Positions 34,481 through 43,872 of a DNA stretch of 64,000 nucleotides are shown here, one piece after another. The DNA comes from Croceicoccus mobilis (GTDB taxonomy: Bacteria; Pseudomonadota; Alphaproteobacteria; Sphingomonadales; Sphingomonadaceae). Within the stretch, counting starts at the first letter, position 1. Every line of letters starts with the position of its first letter. The translations under genes and the position numbers were made by a program. The stretch lies in NCBI RefSeq assembly GCF_001661965.1, contig NZ_LYWZ01000021.1, positions 62,001 to 126,000 on the forward strand, given 5' to 3'. The notes below the pieces were generated by a model that worked only from the letters and a program-made list of their open reading frames with translations, did not search any database and was not told the DNA's origin.

Positions 34481-35059
34481 TCAACTCACCGCCTGTACAG
34501 ACTGCCGTTCGAATGCCGCGATCCGGTCTTCCAGCTTCATGGTCAGGTCGATCTCGTCCAGCCCTTCCATCAGACAATGACGCCGGAACGGGTCGAGCTC
34601 AAATTCGAAACGATCGCCATTTTCGGTCAGGACGAATTGTCCGCGAATATCGACCGTCAGATCTTCATCTTGCGCGACGTTCATCAGTGTATCGACGGCC
34701 GCTTGCGGCAGCACGATCGTGGCAATGCCGTTCTTGAATGCATTACTGGCGAATATGTCGGAAAAACCCGGCGCAACGATCGCGCGAATGCCCATGTCGG
34801 CAATCGCCCATGCCGCATGTTCACGGCTTGATCCGCAGCCGAAATTATCGCCCGCGATCAGGATCGGCGCGCCCGCGAAACGGGGATCGTCGAACACATT
34901 GTCGGGGTCTTCGCGCAGGACCGCGAATGCGCCCTGCCCAAGACCGGCACGGCTCACGGTCTTGAGCCATTCGGCCGCGATAATGATATCGGTGTCGATG
35001 TTCTTCAGGCCGAGCGGGATTGCGCGCCCGACGATGAATTCAAGCGGTTTGCGGATCAT
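34481..35059 (-). CDS. LeuD-like small subunit of an isopropylmalate-isomerase-type hydratase
   Basis: A 192-residue swivel-domain subunit. It has [17 protein letters not shown] near the N-terminus and the conserved [17 protein letters not shown] and [15 protein letters not shown]. With the LeuC-like subunit it forms an aconitase-family enzyme that moves or adds water across C=C of a dicarboxylate. In this operon a role in hydrating an (alkyl)maleate, as in dimethylmaleate or citraconate hydratases, is more likely than leucine synthesis, but that is inference. Its start overlaps leuC by four bases (ATGA). Confidence 0.88.
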   Translation of the reverse strand: MIRKPLEFIVGRAIPLGLKNIDTDIIIAAEWLKTVSRAGLGQGAFAVLREDPDNVFDDPRFAGAPILIAGDNFGCGSSREHAAWAIADMGIRAIVAPGFSDIFASNAFKNGIATIVLPQAAVDTLMNVAQDEDLTVDIRGQFVLTENGDRFEFELDPFRRHCLMEGLDEIDLTMKLEDRIAAFERQSVQAVS

Positions 35060-36492
35060 TGGTCCAGTCCTTCTAGCATTCGCGCATCGCACAGGTGTCC
35101 GGCAACCGCAGTGGCGGCGGCCACGGCCGGAGAAACGAGATGCGTGCGCGCACCCGGCCCCTGCCGCCCCATGAAATTGCGATTGCTGGTAGAAGCGCAC
35201 CGCTCACCGGCAGGAACCTTGTCGGGGTTCATGCCAAGGCACGCAGAGCAGCCCGGTTCGCGCCATTCGAAGCCAGCATCGATAAACACCCGGTCCAGTC
35301 CTTCGGCCTCTGCCTGCCGCTTGACCAGCCCCGATCCGGGGACGACCAGCGCCTGCAGGATGCTATTGGCGATATGGCGGCCCTTCAGAATGCCGGCCGC
35401 GGCGCGCAGATCCTCGATCCGGCTGTTGGTGCAACTGCCGATAAAGACGTTCTGGACTTCGATCTCGGCCATCTTCTGGCCGGGCTTCAGGTCCATATAA
35501 TCGAGTGCCTGCCGCGCCGAGGTCCGTTTCGAAGCATCGGTAAAGCTGTCGGGCGAAGGTACAGTTCCATCGATGGCAACTACATCTTCGGGGCTCGTGC
35601 CCCAGGTAACCGCCGGCGCGATCCGGGCCGCATCGATCGTGACGCTGCGATCATAGGTCGCTCCCTCGTCGCTCGCCAGTGCCAACCAGCGCCGCGCCGC
35701 TTCGTCGAACGCCTTGCCCTTTGGGGCCATGGAACGGCCAGCCAGATAGGCCAGCGTCTTTTCGTCGGGCGCAAACAGTCCCGAACGCGCCCCGGCCTCG
35801 ATCGCCATGTTGGCCACCGTCAACCGCCCTTCGATGGACATCGCATCGAACGTCGATCCGCGATATTCGATAACGTGACCAGTCGCCCCGCCCGTGCCGA
35901 TCAGCGCCACGATCGCCAGCGCGACATCTTTGGGCGAAACGCCGGGCGGCAGTTCGCCCTCCACCCGCACTTCCATCGTTTTCGAACGCTTCAGCATCAG
36001 TGTCTGGGTCGCCAGCACATGCTCGACCTCGCTGGTGCCGATGCCGAAGGCCAATGCGCCAAGCGCCCCGTGCGAGCTTGTGTGGCTGTCGCCGCACACA
36101 AGGGTCGTGCCCGGCAGCGTAAATCCCTGTTCCGGGCCGACGACGTGCACGATGCCCTGTTCGGCATCGGCATCGCCAATATAGCGGATGCCGAACGAAG
36201 GCGCGTTGGATTCCAGCAGTTCGAGCTGCTGCGCGCTTTGCGGATCCGAAATCGGGATCCGGTTGCCCGCGGCGTCGCGGCGCGGCGTGGTGGGAAGGTT
36301 GTGATCGGGCACCGCCAGCGTCAGGTCAGGCCGCCTTACGCGGCGGCCGGCGGCGCGCAGCCCTTCGAACGCCTGCGGACTGGTCACTTCGTGGACAAGG
36401 TGCCGATCGATATAGATCAGACAGGTCCCGTCCTCACGGCGGTCGACCACATGCGCGTCCCAGATTTTTTCGTACATTGTACGCGGTGTCAT
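35056..36492 (-). CDS. LeuC-like large subunit (aconitase family, [4Fe-4S])
   Basis: A 478-residue protein from ATG 36492, with GAAGG seven bases upstream. It starts [16 protein letters not shown] as LeuC does and contains [21 protein letters not shown] and the three cluster cysteines: GSCTNSR plus the pair in [11 protein letters not shown]. Those support a [4Fe-4S] hydro-lyase. No leuA or leuB is nearby; instead the gene sits with CoA-transferase, amidase and lyase genes, which points to catabolism. Translationally coupled to the LeuD-like gene. Confidence 0.9.
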   Translation of the reverse strand: MTPRTMYEKIWDAHVVDRREDGTCLIYIDRHLVHEVTSPQAFEGLRAAGRRVRRPDLTLAVPDHNLPTTPRRDAAGNRIPISDPQSAQQLELLESNAPSFGIRYIGDADAEQGIVHVVGPEQGFTLPGTTLVCGDSHTSSHGALGALAFGIGTSEVEHVLATQTLMLKRSKTMEVRVEGELPPGVSPKDVALAIVALIGTGGATGHVIEYRGSTFDAMSIEGRLTVANMAIEAGARSGLFAPDEKTLAYLAGRSMAPKGKAFDEAARRWLALASDEGATYDRSVTIDAARIAPAVTWGTSPEDVVAIDGTVPSPDSFTDASKRTSARQALDYMDLKPGQKMAEIEVQNVFIGSCTNSRIEDLRAAAGILKGRHIANSILQALVVPGSGLVKRQAEAEGLDRVFIDAGFEWREPGCSACLGMNPDKVPAGERCASTSNRNFMGRQGPGARTHLVSPAVAAATAVAGHLCDARMLEGLDQ

Positions 36493-36567
36493 GTTCTTGC
36501 CTTCTTCAATCACGGAAATTCAGCGGGCTTTGCAAGCGACGTCGTTCAAAGCTGAGATACTGAACGG

Positions 36568-37197
36568 CTAGGCTCCCAACTGACGGATAAGCGCAAGCGC
36601 CTTGCCCTCGTCGATGACTTCGGCATATTTGGCCTGAAGATCGAACAGATTGGCCTCATGCGGCTCTGGACGCCGGTCGGCGCAGGCATCGCTGACGACA
36701 AAGGGTATGAAACCGTGCTGCAGCGCGTCGAGCGCCGACGCACGCACGCAGCCCGAGGTGGAAAATCCGGTGACGAAAACGGTGTCGATCCCCATGCCGT
36801 TAAGCGTGGCCGCCAGCGATGTTCCGAAGAACGCCGAGGCATATTGCTTGGTCACGACAAGGTCGCTCTCGCCCGGACGAAGCGTCGCGGGGAATGCCCC
36901 CAGCGGCGAGCCTTTGAGAAAAGCGCGCAGCGCAGGCACCTTGCGGTAGAACTGCCCACCATCCGTTCCGCCGTTCTGGTATTCGACATTCGTGAAGATG
37001 ACCGGAACGCCCGCATCATGCGCCGCCGCCAGCAGCCTTTCATTGACGGAAAGGGCGGAACCGGCGGCTTCGCAATAGAGGTCCGAGGCAGGATCGAGGT
37101 AGGCGGCTACGACATCGACGATCACCAGCGCGGCCTTTTTGCCGGGCCGCAAATGCCCGTCGAACGCCCCGGCATAGCTCGTCTGCAAATCGCTCAT
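36568..37197 (-). CDS. Isochorismatase-like cysteine hydrolase (amidase)
   Basis: A 209-residue protein of the N-carbamoylsarcosine amidase / maleamate amidase group. The catalytic triad is visible: Asp in ALVIVDVV (about 28), Lys in VVTKQYASAFFGT, and Cys in GFSTSGCVRASALDAL. Family members cleave a linear amide or carbamoyl group. Next to HyuA/HyuB it could hydrolyse the half-amide left by opening a cyclic imide, or a carbamoyl amino acid. It overlaps the CaiB gene by four bases and is 75 bases before leuC. Confidence 0.87.
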   Translation of the reverse strand: MSDLQTSYAGAFDGHLRPGKKAALVIVDVVAAYLDPASDLYCEAAGSALSVNERLLAAAHDAGVPVIFTNVEYQNGGTDGGQFYRKVPALRAFLKGSPLGAFPATLRPGESDLVVTKQYASAFFGTSLAATLNGMGIDTVFVTGFSTSGCVRASALDALQHGFIPFVVSDACADRRPEPHEANLFDLQAKYAEVIDEGKALALIRQLGA

Positions 37198-38417
37198 ATC
37201 GCCGATATTTCCTTCAAGCGGTCCATTTCGTCTTCGCTCATGCCCAGCAGTTCGCCATAGACGGCAGCGTTGTCCTGACCGATTTCGGAAGGCGCCAACG
37301 TGCGAATGCCACTTGGCGTATCCGATAGCCTGGGAAAGGCGTTCTGCATCTTGAACTTGCCCCATTTGGGCGAATCGACCTCGCACAATGCTTCGCGAGC
37401 TTCAAAATGCGGATCTTCGAGCATTTCCTGCGCCCGGAAGATCTTCCCGGCCGGCACGCTATGCTCGATCATGAGCTTTTCGATCTCCTCGACAGTGACG
37501 GTGCGGCTCCATTCCGCAATGATCTCGTCGAGTTCAGCCTGGTTGTTGCCCCGCGCGACATGGGTGGAATAGCGCTCGTCAGCGGCCAGTTCCGGCCTGC
37601 CCATGGCATTGCAGAGCCGTGTGAAGACCGCATCCTGGTTAGCGCCGATCAGATATTCGCCATCGCTGCACGGATACACATTAGAAGGCGCCACACCTTC
37701 GAGAACCGAACCCGTCCGGCGACGGACATGGCCCGAAACCATATATTCTGGCACAAGGCTTTCCATAACCTGCAGCACGGCTTCATACAGCGCGCTGTCG
37801 ACGACCTGCCCCTTCCCCGTTCGTTCACGCGCGTGAAGCGCGGCCAGCGCGCCCATACAGCCATAGGTTGCGGCAAGGCTGTCGCCGATAGAGACTCCCA
37901 TCCGGCTTGGCGCGCGGTCGGGGTCGCCGACGATATAACGCCAACCGCCCATGGCTTCACCGATGCCGCCGAACCCGGCGCGGCTGGAATAGGGACCGTC
38001 CTGGCCGTAGCCCGATACTCGCACGATGATCAGGCGCGGATTGATGGCGTGGAGCGCGTCTGGCCCCAGGCCCCATTTTTCCATGGTGCCGGGCTTGAAG
38101 TTCTCGATCAGTATATCGGCCGTGGCGGCCAGCCTGCGAACGATGTCCTGGCCTTCGGCAATCCGCAGATTCGCGGAAACCGATTTCTTGTTGCGGGCCA
38201 CGACTTCCCACCAAAGCTTCGCATCGCCGTGGCCCCAGTTGCGCATCGGGTCGCCGCCACTCGACTTGCCATCGGCATCGACGACCTTTGGCGGTTCGAC
38301 CTTGATGACCTCTGCGCCCATGTCGCCAAGCAATTGCCCGCAAAACGGTCCCGCAATCAGCTGGCCAAGTTCCACGACCCGGATGCCGGACAACGCACCC
38401 TTGTTCTCAACACCCAT
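37194..38417 (-). CDS. CaiB/BaiF-family (type III) CoA-transferase
   Basis: A 407-residue enzyme with LSGIRVVELGQLIAGPFCGQLLGDMGAEVIKVE at the N-terminus (shortened here in meaning: the family signature), GYGQDGPYSSRAGFG, and a catalytic Asp in GQVVDSALYEAVL. Type III transferases move CoA from succinyl-CoA or another donor to a carboxylic acid. Members act on citramalate, hydroxymethylglutarate, formate/oxalate and carnitine-type acids. With an HMG-CoA-lyase-like gene in the operon, activation of a hydroxy-dicarboxylate is plausible. Gap of 15 bases from HyuB. Confidence 0.9.
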   Translation of the reverse strand: MGVENKGALSGIRVVELGQLIAGPFCGQLLGDMGAEVIKVEPPKVVDADGKSSGGDPMRNWGHGDAKLWWEVVARNKKSVSANLRIAEGQDIVRRLAATADILIENFKPGTMEKWGLGPDALHAINPRLIIVRVSGYGQDGPYSSRAGFGGIGEAMGGWRYIVGDPDRAPSRMGVSIGDSLAATYGCMGALAALHARERTGKGQVVDSALYEAVLQVMESLVPEYMVSGHVRRRTGSVLEGVAPSNVYPCSDGEYLIGANQDAVFTRLCNAMGRPELAADERYSTHVARGNNQAELDEIIAEWSRTVTVEEIEKLMIEHSVPAGKIFRAQEMLEDPHFEAREALCEVDSPKWGKFKMQNAFPRLSDTPSGIRTLAPSEIGQDNAAVYGELLGMSEDEMDRLKEISAI

Positions 38418-38432
38418 TTTCGATCCTTATCT

Positions 38433-40304
38433 TCAAGCGGTTTTGACGTGCTGCCATTCCGGCTGAACGGGAGCGGACAGACCGGTCTCCGCTTCGCAAC
38501 CGGCGCGCAGCGCCTCGATGTCCGGGCCATAGTCGAACAAGGGCACCGCCCCGCGCGACTGGCGCATTTCTTCGCGCAGGTTTGCCGTGGCGAGATCGTC
38601 GACCTCGCCCGCATCGGAGATGACCACGCCATAGGCGCGCGCGCCATCGGCGGTGACCAGCCCCTGCTTGATCTCTTTGGCGACCAGCGCGGGGTCGCGT
38701 TCAAGCGGATCGCCCCAGCCGCCGCCGCCCCAAGTGATGAAATGCAGAATGTCGTTCGCCTCGACTGCAACGTCCTCGACCTTGTTGCCGACCACGCTCT
38801 TCGTGCCGTCGGCCTTTTCGAGGATCTTGCGAGCACGGGCGCCGGGCCGCCCCCCGTTCACACCCCAGGGCGGGACGAACCAGCGATCATCGTGGATCGC
38901 GATCACGCCGGGTTCAAGGAACCGGTACGACATGACGATACCATTGCCGCCGCGGTGCAGCCCCGCACCGCCCGAATCGGCAACGGTTTCATAACGTTCG
39001 ATGACCAGCGGGAAATAGCGCTCGAGGAACTCGTTCGGAACATTGGTAAAGCCCGGCCAGAGCGAATGGCCGTCGGGACCATCGCCCATCGGACGCCCGG
39101 GAATTCCGCCAAAGCCGATCTGGAAGAGCTGGAACCAGTCGCCCTTGCTGTCGGTGCCGGCGTAAAACAGGTGCGGGCTTGACGAAAAGCCTGCGGCATT
39201 GAGGAATTCGGGGGTTTTCTGACCCAGCAATCCGCCAAGAATATCGAATATCCGCCCCAGCGCGTGCGTCCGCCCCGACAATGCGGCGGGGAATTTCGGC
39301 TTGAGCAGCGATCCTTCGGGGATGCGAACTTCGATCAGATCGTAGAATCCGTCGTTGAACAGGATCATCGGATCGAAGACCATGATCATATAGATGCCGA
39401 AGAACATCTTGAACATGTTTTCGTTGAGGTAGAAATTAATCGAGGCGATGCTCTGCGGATCGGTCCCTTCGAAATCGAGGATCACCTTCTCGCCTTCGCG
39501 CCACATCGTGCATTTCAGACGATAGGGGCCAAAGCCCATGCCGTCATCGCAGATATAGTCCTGAAAGCTGACCTTTTCTTCGCTGACCGCCTGCCCCAGC
39601 AGCGTCTTCATCGCGCGGTGATTGCGCGCCAGCAGTTCTTCGGTCGCCGATACATAGGTGTCGATGCCGAAGCGCTCCGCCATTTCCGTGACCCGGCGCG
39701 CGGCCACCCTGCACGATGCGATCAGCGCATTCAGGTCGGCCTTGCACCAGTCGGGCATGCGCGACTGGTGCAGCGCCAGCTTGACGACGTCTTCGTTATA
39801 CTCGCCCTTGCGATAGATCTTTACGGGCGGGATCCGCACGCCTTCCTGGAAGATGTTGGTCGCATCGATCGGCATCGATCCCGGCACCTTGCCGCCAATG
39901 TCGGACATATGCCCGAACATGGCGGTATAGGCGAGCAGGCGGCCATCCTCGAAAACGGGCAGCAGGACCAGCCAGTCATTGCTGTGGCTGACCGCGCCCT
40001 GCACCGAATAGGGATCCGACAGGAGGAACATGTCTCCATCCTCGATCGTGCCGGAATAGCCGTCGAGGAAGCCGCCGATGAAAGATCCGAACTGGCCGAC
40101 GATCATGCGGCCTTCCGGATCGGCGATCAGCGGGAAGGCATCGCCCTGCTCGCGGATTCCGGGCGACATGGCCGTGCGGACCAGCGTGGCGTCCATTTCG
40201 ATGCGCGCATTGCGCAACGCATTTTCGATCACCTCGAGCGTGACGGGATCGATTGCGACTTTCTGAAAGGGCGTGTCGTTGCTGCGGATGATCTGTGCAG
40301 GCAT
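38433..40304 (-). CDS. Hydantoinase B/oxoprolinase-family subunit
   Basis: A 623-residue HyuB-type subunit. It contains IDPVTLEVIENALRNARIEM at the N-terminus, SDPYSVQGAVSHSNDW (metal-site region), FDFEGTDPQ-like segment LDFEGTDPQSIASIN, and PPWGVNGGRPGARARK near the C-terminus. With HyuA it would form an ATP-dependent enzyme that opens a cyclic amide (hydantoin, N-methylhydantoin, 5-oxoproline) or, in related complexes, carboxylates a ketone. The substrate is not evident. It is 15 bases after HyuA. Confidence 0.92.
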   Translation of the reverse strand: MPAQIIRSNDTPFQKVAIDPVTLEVIENALRNARIEMDATLVRTAMSPGIREQGDAFPLIADPEGRMIVGQFGSFIGGFLDGYSGTIEDGDMFLLSDPYSVQGAVSHSNDWLVLLPVFEDGRLLAYTAMFGHMSDIGGKVPGSMPIDATNIFQEGVRIPPVKIYRKGEYNEDVVKLALHQSRMPDWCKADLNALIASCRVAARRVTEMAERFGIDTYVSATEELLARNHRAMKTLLGQAVSEEKVSFQDYICDDGMGFGPYRLKCTMWREGEKVILDFEGTDPQSIASINFYLNENMFKMFFGIYMIMVFDPMILFNDGFYDLIEVRIPEGSLLKPKFPAALSGRTHALGRIFDILGGLLGQKTPEFLNAAGFSSSPHLFYAGTDSKGDWFQLFQIGFGGIPGRPMGDGPDGHSLWPGFTNVPNEFLERYFPLVIERYETVADSGGAGLHRGGNGIVMSYRFLEPGVIAIHDDRWFVPPWGVNGGRPGARARKILEKADGTKSVVGNKVEDVAVEANDILHFITWGGGGWGDPLERDPALVAKEIKQGLVTADGARAYGVVISDAGEVDDLATANLREEMRQSRGAVPLFDYGPDIEALRAGCEAETGLSAPVQPEWQHVKTA

Positions 40305-40319
40305 GGAAGGGCGCTCCGT

Positions 40320-42368
40320 TCAGGCCAGAGTGATGAGCATATTGCCGACAGCGTCGACGGTGCCGATGCAATCGGCTTCAATCAGGGTGGTCGAATCCAT
40401 CTCGGTGACGATCGCCGGCCCCTTGATGACATCGCCTTGCATCAGCTTTGCGCGGTCGTAGATCACCGCTGGCTGGTGACGCCCATCCATCCAGACCTCG
40501 TGGTCGCGGATCTTGGCGTGCGAAGGATCGCCATTGCCCACCGGCAGCTGTGCCGCAGGGAGGTCCAGCGAACGGCCCAGAGCGACCGCGCGCAGGTTCA
40601 CGATCTCGTGATCGCTGTCCATGTTGAAGGTGAAGAGACGGTGGTGCTCGTCATCAAACCGCCGGGTCAGACCTGCGATCCCTTCGGCTTCCAGATCGGC
40701 CAGCGTGACCGCCATCGGCACTTCGAAAGCCTGGCCCGAATAGCGCAGGTCAATCTCGAAGCTGATTTCGATTTCGGCCCCGTCCGTGCCATCGGCCTTC
40801 AGTTCGTCGCTGATCTGCTCCGCCATTTCCTGGAGTATCCCGGAAAGATCGGAAAGCGTCGTCTGCGATGCCAGCGTGGAGAAGCTGCGCGCCGTTTCGG
40901 TTCGCATCCGCGTCGTTGCATCGCCAAGCGCACACAGCACACCGGGGCTGACCGGCGAAACCGCGGGCCAGCTGCCCATCAGGCGGGCGACGGCATTGAC
41001 ATGGATCGGTCCGGCGCCGCCAAAACCCATCAGCGCAAAATGGCGCGGGTCATATCCCTGCTGGACCGAGATCATGCGCAGCGCGCCGAACATGTTCTCG
41101 TTCACGATGTCGATGATGCCGCGCGCCGCCTCGTAAAGGTCGATGCCCAGCGTATCGGCAATGGTCTGCACCGCCTTGATGGACCCTTCCCGGTCAAGCT
41201 TGAAGCTCCCGCCCAGCAAGGCTTCGGGCAGATAGCCCAGCACGACATTCGCATCCGTCACGGTGGGCAGAGTGCCGCCCTTGCCATAGGCGACCGGCCC
41301 CGGCACCGCGCCCGCCGACTGCGGTCCGACGCGCAGGGCCCCGGTCAGTTCCGGCACATAGGCGATCGATCCGCCGCCCGCACCCACGGTCTTTACATCC
41401 AGAGCGGATGCACGGACCGAAAGATGTCCGACTTCGGTGGTGCGCACGCGGCGCGCCTCCAGGTTTTCGATCAACGCGACATCGGTGGATGTTCCGCCCA
41501 CGTCGAGCGTCAGTATGTTTTCGATCCCTGCATTGCGGCCGACCCAGATCGCGCCGGTCACGCCCCCCGCGGGACCTGACATCAGCAGGGAAACAGGGTG
41601 CTCCTCGGATTTCTCCGAGGTCATCAGGCCGCCGTCGGAGCGCAGCAGCGACAGGCTGCCCGCCATTCCCGCATCGCGCAGTCTTGCGCGCAGGTTGCGG
41701 ACATAGCGCCCCACCACGGGCCGCACCGCCGCATTGGCCACGGTGGTCAGGGTTCGTTCGTATTCCTGCATTTCCGGCAAGACGATGTGGCTGAGCGAAA
41801 CGGGAACATCGGGCACGATCTCTGCCGCGAGCTCGGCCACGCGCAATTCGTGCGCGCCGTTGAGATAGGCATTCATCAGGCTGACGGTGATCGCCTCGAC
41901 GCCCTGTGCCTTCAGTCTGTGCAGCTGGGCGCGGATATCGTCATCGTCGATCGGACGAAGCTCCTCGCCCCTGGCATTCATGCGGCCCTCGATCTCGAAC
42001 GTGTCTTCAAGCGCGGCCAGCGGCTCGGGCTTGGGCCAGACGATCCAGCCGGCAAGCCCGCCGGGAACGAAGCTGCGGGCGATCTGCATGATCTGCCGGT
42101 AACCTTCGGTCACGATCAGGCCGACGCGCGCGCCCTTTCCTTCGAGCACCGCATTGGTTGCCACGGTGGTGCCGTGCAGGAATATCTCCACATCGGAAGG
42201 CTGGATTCCCGCCTTGGCGCAGATTTCGGTGACGCCGTTCAGAATACCTTCCGAACTGTCATGCGGCGTCGACGGGGTCTTGTGACGCCAGAAACCGCTC
42301 GTTTCCTGATCGAACAAAAGCAGGTCGGTAAAGGTACCCCCTACGTCAACCCCAAGACGATAACTCAT
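40320..42368 (-). CDS. Hydantoinase A/oxoprolinase-family ATPase subunit
   Basis: A 682-residue HyuA-type subunit from ATG 42368. It begins with the nucleotide-binding motif YRLGVDVGGTFTDLLLF, then LHGTTVATNAVLEGKGARVGL and a second phosphate motif, TLDVGGTSTDVALIE, and AVGAGGGSIAY-like TVGAGGGSIAYVPE. The ASKHA ATPase core phosphorylates the substrate amide for ring opening. Its ATG overlaps the HMGL-like gene stop by four bases, giving a tightly coupled operon. Confidence 0.92.
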   Translation of the reverse strand: MSYRLGVDVGGTFTDLLLFDQETSGFWRHKTPSTPHDSSEGILNGVTEICAKAGIQPSDVEIFLHGTTVATNAVLEGKGARVGLIVTEGYRQIMQIARSFVPGGLAGWIVWPKPEPLAALEDTFEIEGRMNARGEELRPIDDDDIRAQLHRLKAQGVEAITVSLMNAYLNGAHELRVAELAAEIVPDVPVSLSHIVLPEMQEYERTLTTVANAAVRPVVGRYVRNLRARLRDAGMAGSLSLLRSDGGLMTSEKSEEHPVSLLMSGPAGGVTGAIWVGRNAGIENILTLDVGGTSTDVALIENLEARRVRTTEVGHLSVRASALDVKTVGAGGGSIAYVPELTGALRVGPQSAGAVPGPVAYGKGGTLPTVTDANVVLGYLPEALLGGSFKLDREGSIKAVQTIADTLGIDLYEAARGIIDIVNENMFGALRMISVQQGYDPRHFALMGFGGAGPIHVNAVARLMGSWPAVSPVSPGVLCALGDATTRMRTETARSFSTLASQTTLSDLSGILQEMAEQISDELKADGTDGAEIEISFEIDLRYSGQAFEVPMAVTLADLEAEGIAGLTRRFDDEHHRLFTFNMDSDHEIVNLRAVALGRSLDLPAAQLPVGNGDPSHAKIRDHEVWMDGRHQPAVIYDRAKLMQGDVIKGPAIVTEMDSTTLIEADCIGTVDAVGNMLITLA

Positions 42369-43288
42369 CGCTGTTCCTTTGCTGTGTTCTGATCTGCCGG
42401 AGGAAAGGTCCCGGCGCGACTGACCATGGCCGGCAATTCCCGGCCCATCTGGGCCTTGAGCCAACCCGCCATCGAGATCGTCCTGTCGAGGTCGAAGTCC
42501 ACCGGCACATGCGACCGGCCAAGCATGTAAAGCAGGTCTTCGGTGGCGATGTTGCCGGTTGCGGCCGGGGCGAAGGGGCATCCGCCGATGCCGCCCACCG
42601 CACTGTCCAGCGTCGCGGCGCCGGCCTGCACTGCCGCCCATGCATTCGCGATGCCGGTGTTGCGGGTGTTGTGCAGGTGGACGCGTATCGGAATGCCGTC
42701 GGTCACCGCAGCCACGGCGGTGACCAGATCGTAAACCTGCTGCGGAACGGCCACTCCGATTGTATCGGCCAAGGCGATTTCGCGGGGCGCCGCCTCGGCC
42801 AGGATGCGGGCCATTCGCACGACATGCTCCGGATCGACCTCACCCTCGAACGGGCAGCCGAAGGCCGCCCCGATCGTAACCTGCGCGCTGCGTGCGGCAG
42901 CCTTGGCGCCGCGCACAACATCTGCGGCAACATCGACCGATTCCATCGATTGCTGCCGCTGGTTGCGCTGGGCGAATTCGTCCGAGGCGACGCAAACTGC
43001 ACCAATTTCATCGATTCGGGTGGCCAGCGCGCGGTCAAGCCCCTTGAGATTGAGGACAAGGCCTATTGTCGTCACGCCATCGGGCAAAGACAGGCCCTCG
43101 ATGACTTCCTCGGCATTCGCCATCTGAGGAACGCGATCGCCGCGAACGAAACTCGCGACCTCGATCCGGCGCGCGCCAGCGTCCACCATACCCTCGATCA
43201 GAGCGATCTTTTGAGCCGTGGTGAAAAGCTGCTTTTCGTTTTGCAGCCCATCGCGCGGCGCCACCTCGACGATTTCAATTCCCGACAA
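42365..43288 (-). CDS. HMG-CoA-lyase-like enzyme
   Basis: A 307-residue TIM-barrel lyase that starts at TTG 43288, supported by GAGGAGGT eight bases upstream. It has the N-terminal VEVAPRDGLQNEK, the metal-site HLHNTRNTG, and the HMGL signature with active-site Cys, VGGIGGCPFAPAATGNIATED. The family cleaves 3-hydroxy-acyl-CoA esters such as HMG-CoA; relatives act on other tertiary malyl-CoA-type substrates. It is the first gene of the seven-gene operon. A perfect TATGCATA palindrome lies 30 bases upstream of the start. Confidence 0.9.
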   Translation of the reverse strand: MSGIEIVEVAPRDGLQNEKQLFTTAQKIALIEGMVDAGARRIEVASFVRGDRVPQMANAEEVIEGLSLPDGVTTIGLVLNLKGLDRALATRIDEIGAVCVASDEFAQRNQRQQSMESVDVAADVVRGAKAAARSAQVTIGAAFGCPFEGEVDPEHVVRMARILAEAAPREIALADTIGVAVPQQVYDLVTAVAAVTDGIPIRVHLHNTRNTGIANAWAAVQAGAATLDSAVGGIGGCPFAPAATGNIATEDLLYMLGRSHVPVDFDLDRTISMAGWLKAQMGRELPAMVSRAGTFPPADQNTAKEQR

Positions 43289-43313
43289 CTCGCGTCACCT
43301 CCTCGTATCGCAT

Positions 43314-43327
43314 TTATGTATGCATAA
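43314..43327. promoter_or_regulatory. Palindromic operator before the HMGL-like operon
   Basis: TTATGTATGCATAA contains the perfect palindrome TATGCATA (43319-43326). It lies 26 bases from the HMGL-like start, within the 584-bp intergenic region shared with the divergent TonB receptor. Confidence 0.6.
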
Positions 43328-43381
43328 ACTCCACATGTAAACCCGAAATCGCACCCATTATCTCGGAAATACTAATTTTAA

Positions 43382-43389
43382 GCATACAT
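43382..43389. promoter_or_regulatory. Half-site GCATACAT, same intergenic region
   Basis: GCATACAT is the reverse complement of ATGTATGC and lies 63 bases from the palindrome at 43319. A related TGTATAC stands near 43787-43793, close to the TonB receptor start. The rest of 43289-43872 shows no gene I can support; short open frames there look spurious. Confidence 0.4.
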
Positions 43390-43872
43390 ATATTGCGACA
43401 TCATGCTTCTGCACCTGCCACGGCCGCACGGACCGCAAGCACTGATCAAATTATGCACGGCCTCACGCCCTCACATTCAGTCCGATTGTGCGCTCACCCT
43501 TCGCTTCACTGGCTGCGCGCTATTTTGCCGGCCCGCGGTGAATCGAGTAATCAAAGAACTGACCGGTCGAAACGGGTGCCACGCAAACGCTAGACAGGGC
43601 CTAAAATTGCATACCTGAATCGATTGAACTGTGTTTCGCGGAAGGCGTTCACACGAAACCCATGTCACAGCTATGCGTGCTCAAAAAATCCATAATTGGG
43701 CGCATTATTGAAACGATAAACTGACGAGCGCTCGGTGTGCGAGTTATGCGATCTAAGCCTCTTGTCAAAGGTCTGGACGTCCCGTTTTGTATACTTTCCA
43801 TGAATTCAGATCCCGCGGCTAAAGACATTTGCGCGGGCAGAGAAACCAGCTAACAAACAATGTGAGGGACAT

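Noticed and set aside
34481-36492. LeuC/LeuD as leucine biosynthesis genes
   Set aside because: There is no leuA or leuB nearby and the genes are embedded in a catabolic operon with CoA-transferase, amidase and hydantoinase genes.
39264-41579. A 771-codon open frame on the plus strand opposite the HyuA/HyuB genes
   Set aside because: Its composition is Arg/His/Gln-rich shadow coding, it has no recognisable domain, and the minus strand encodes clear HyuA and HyuB.
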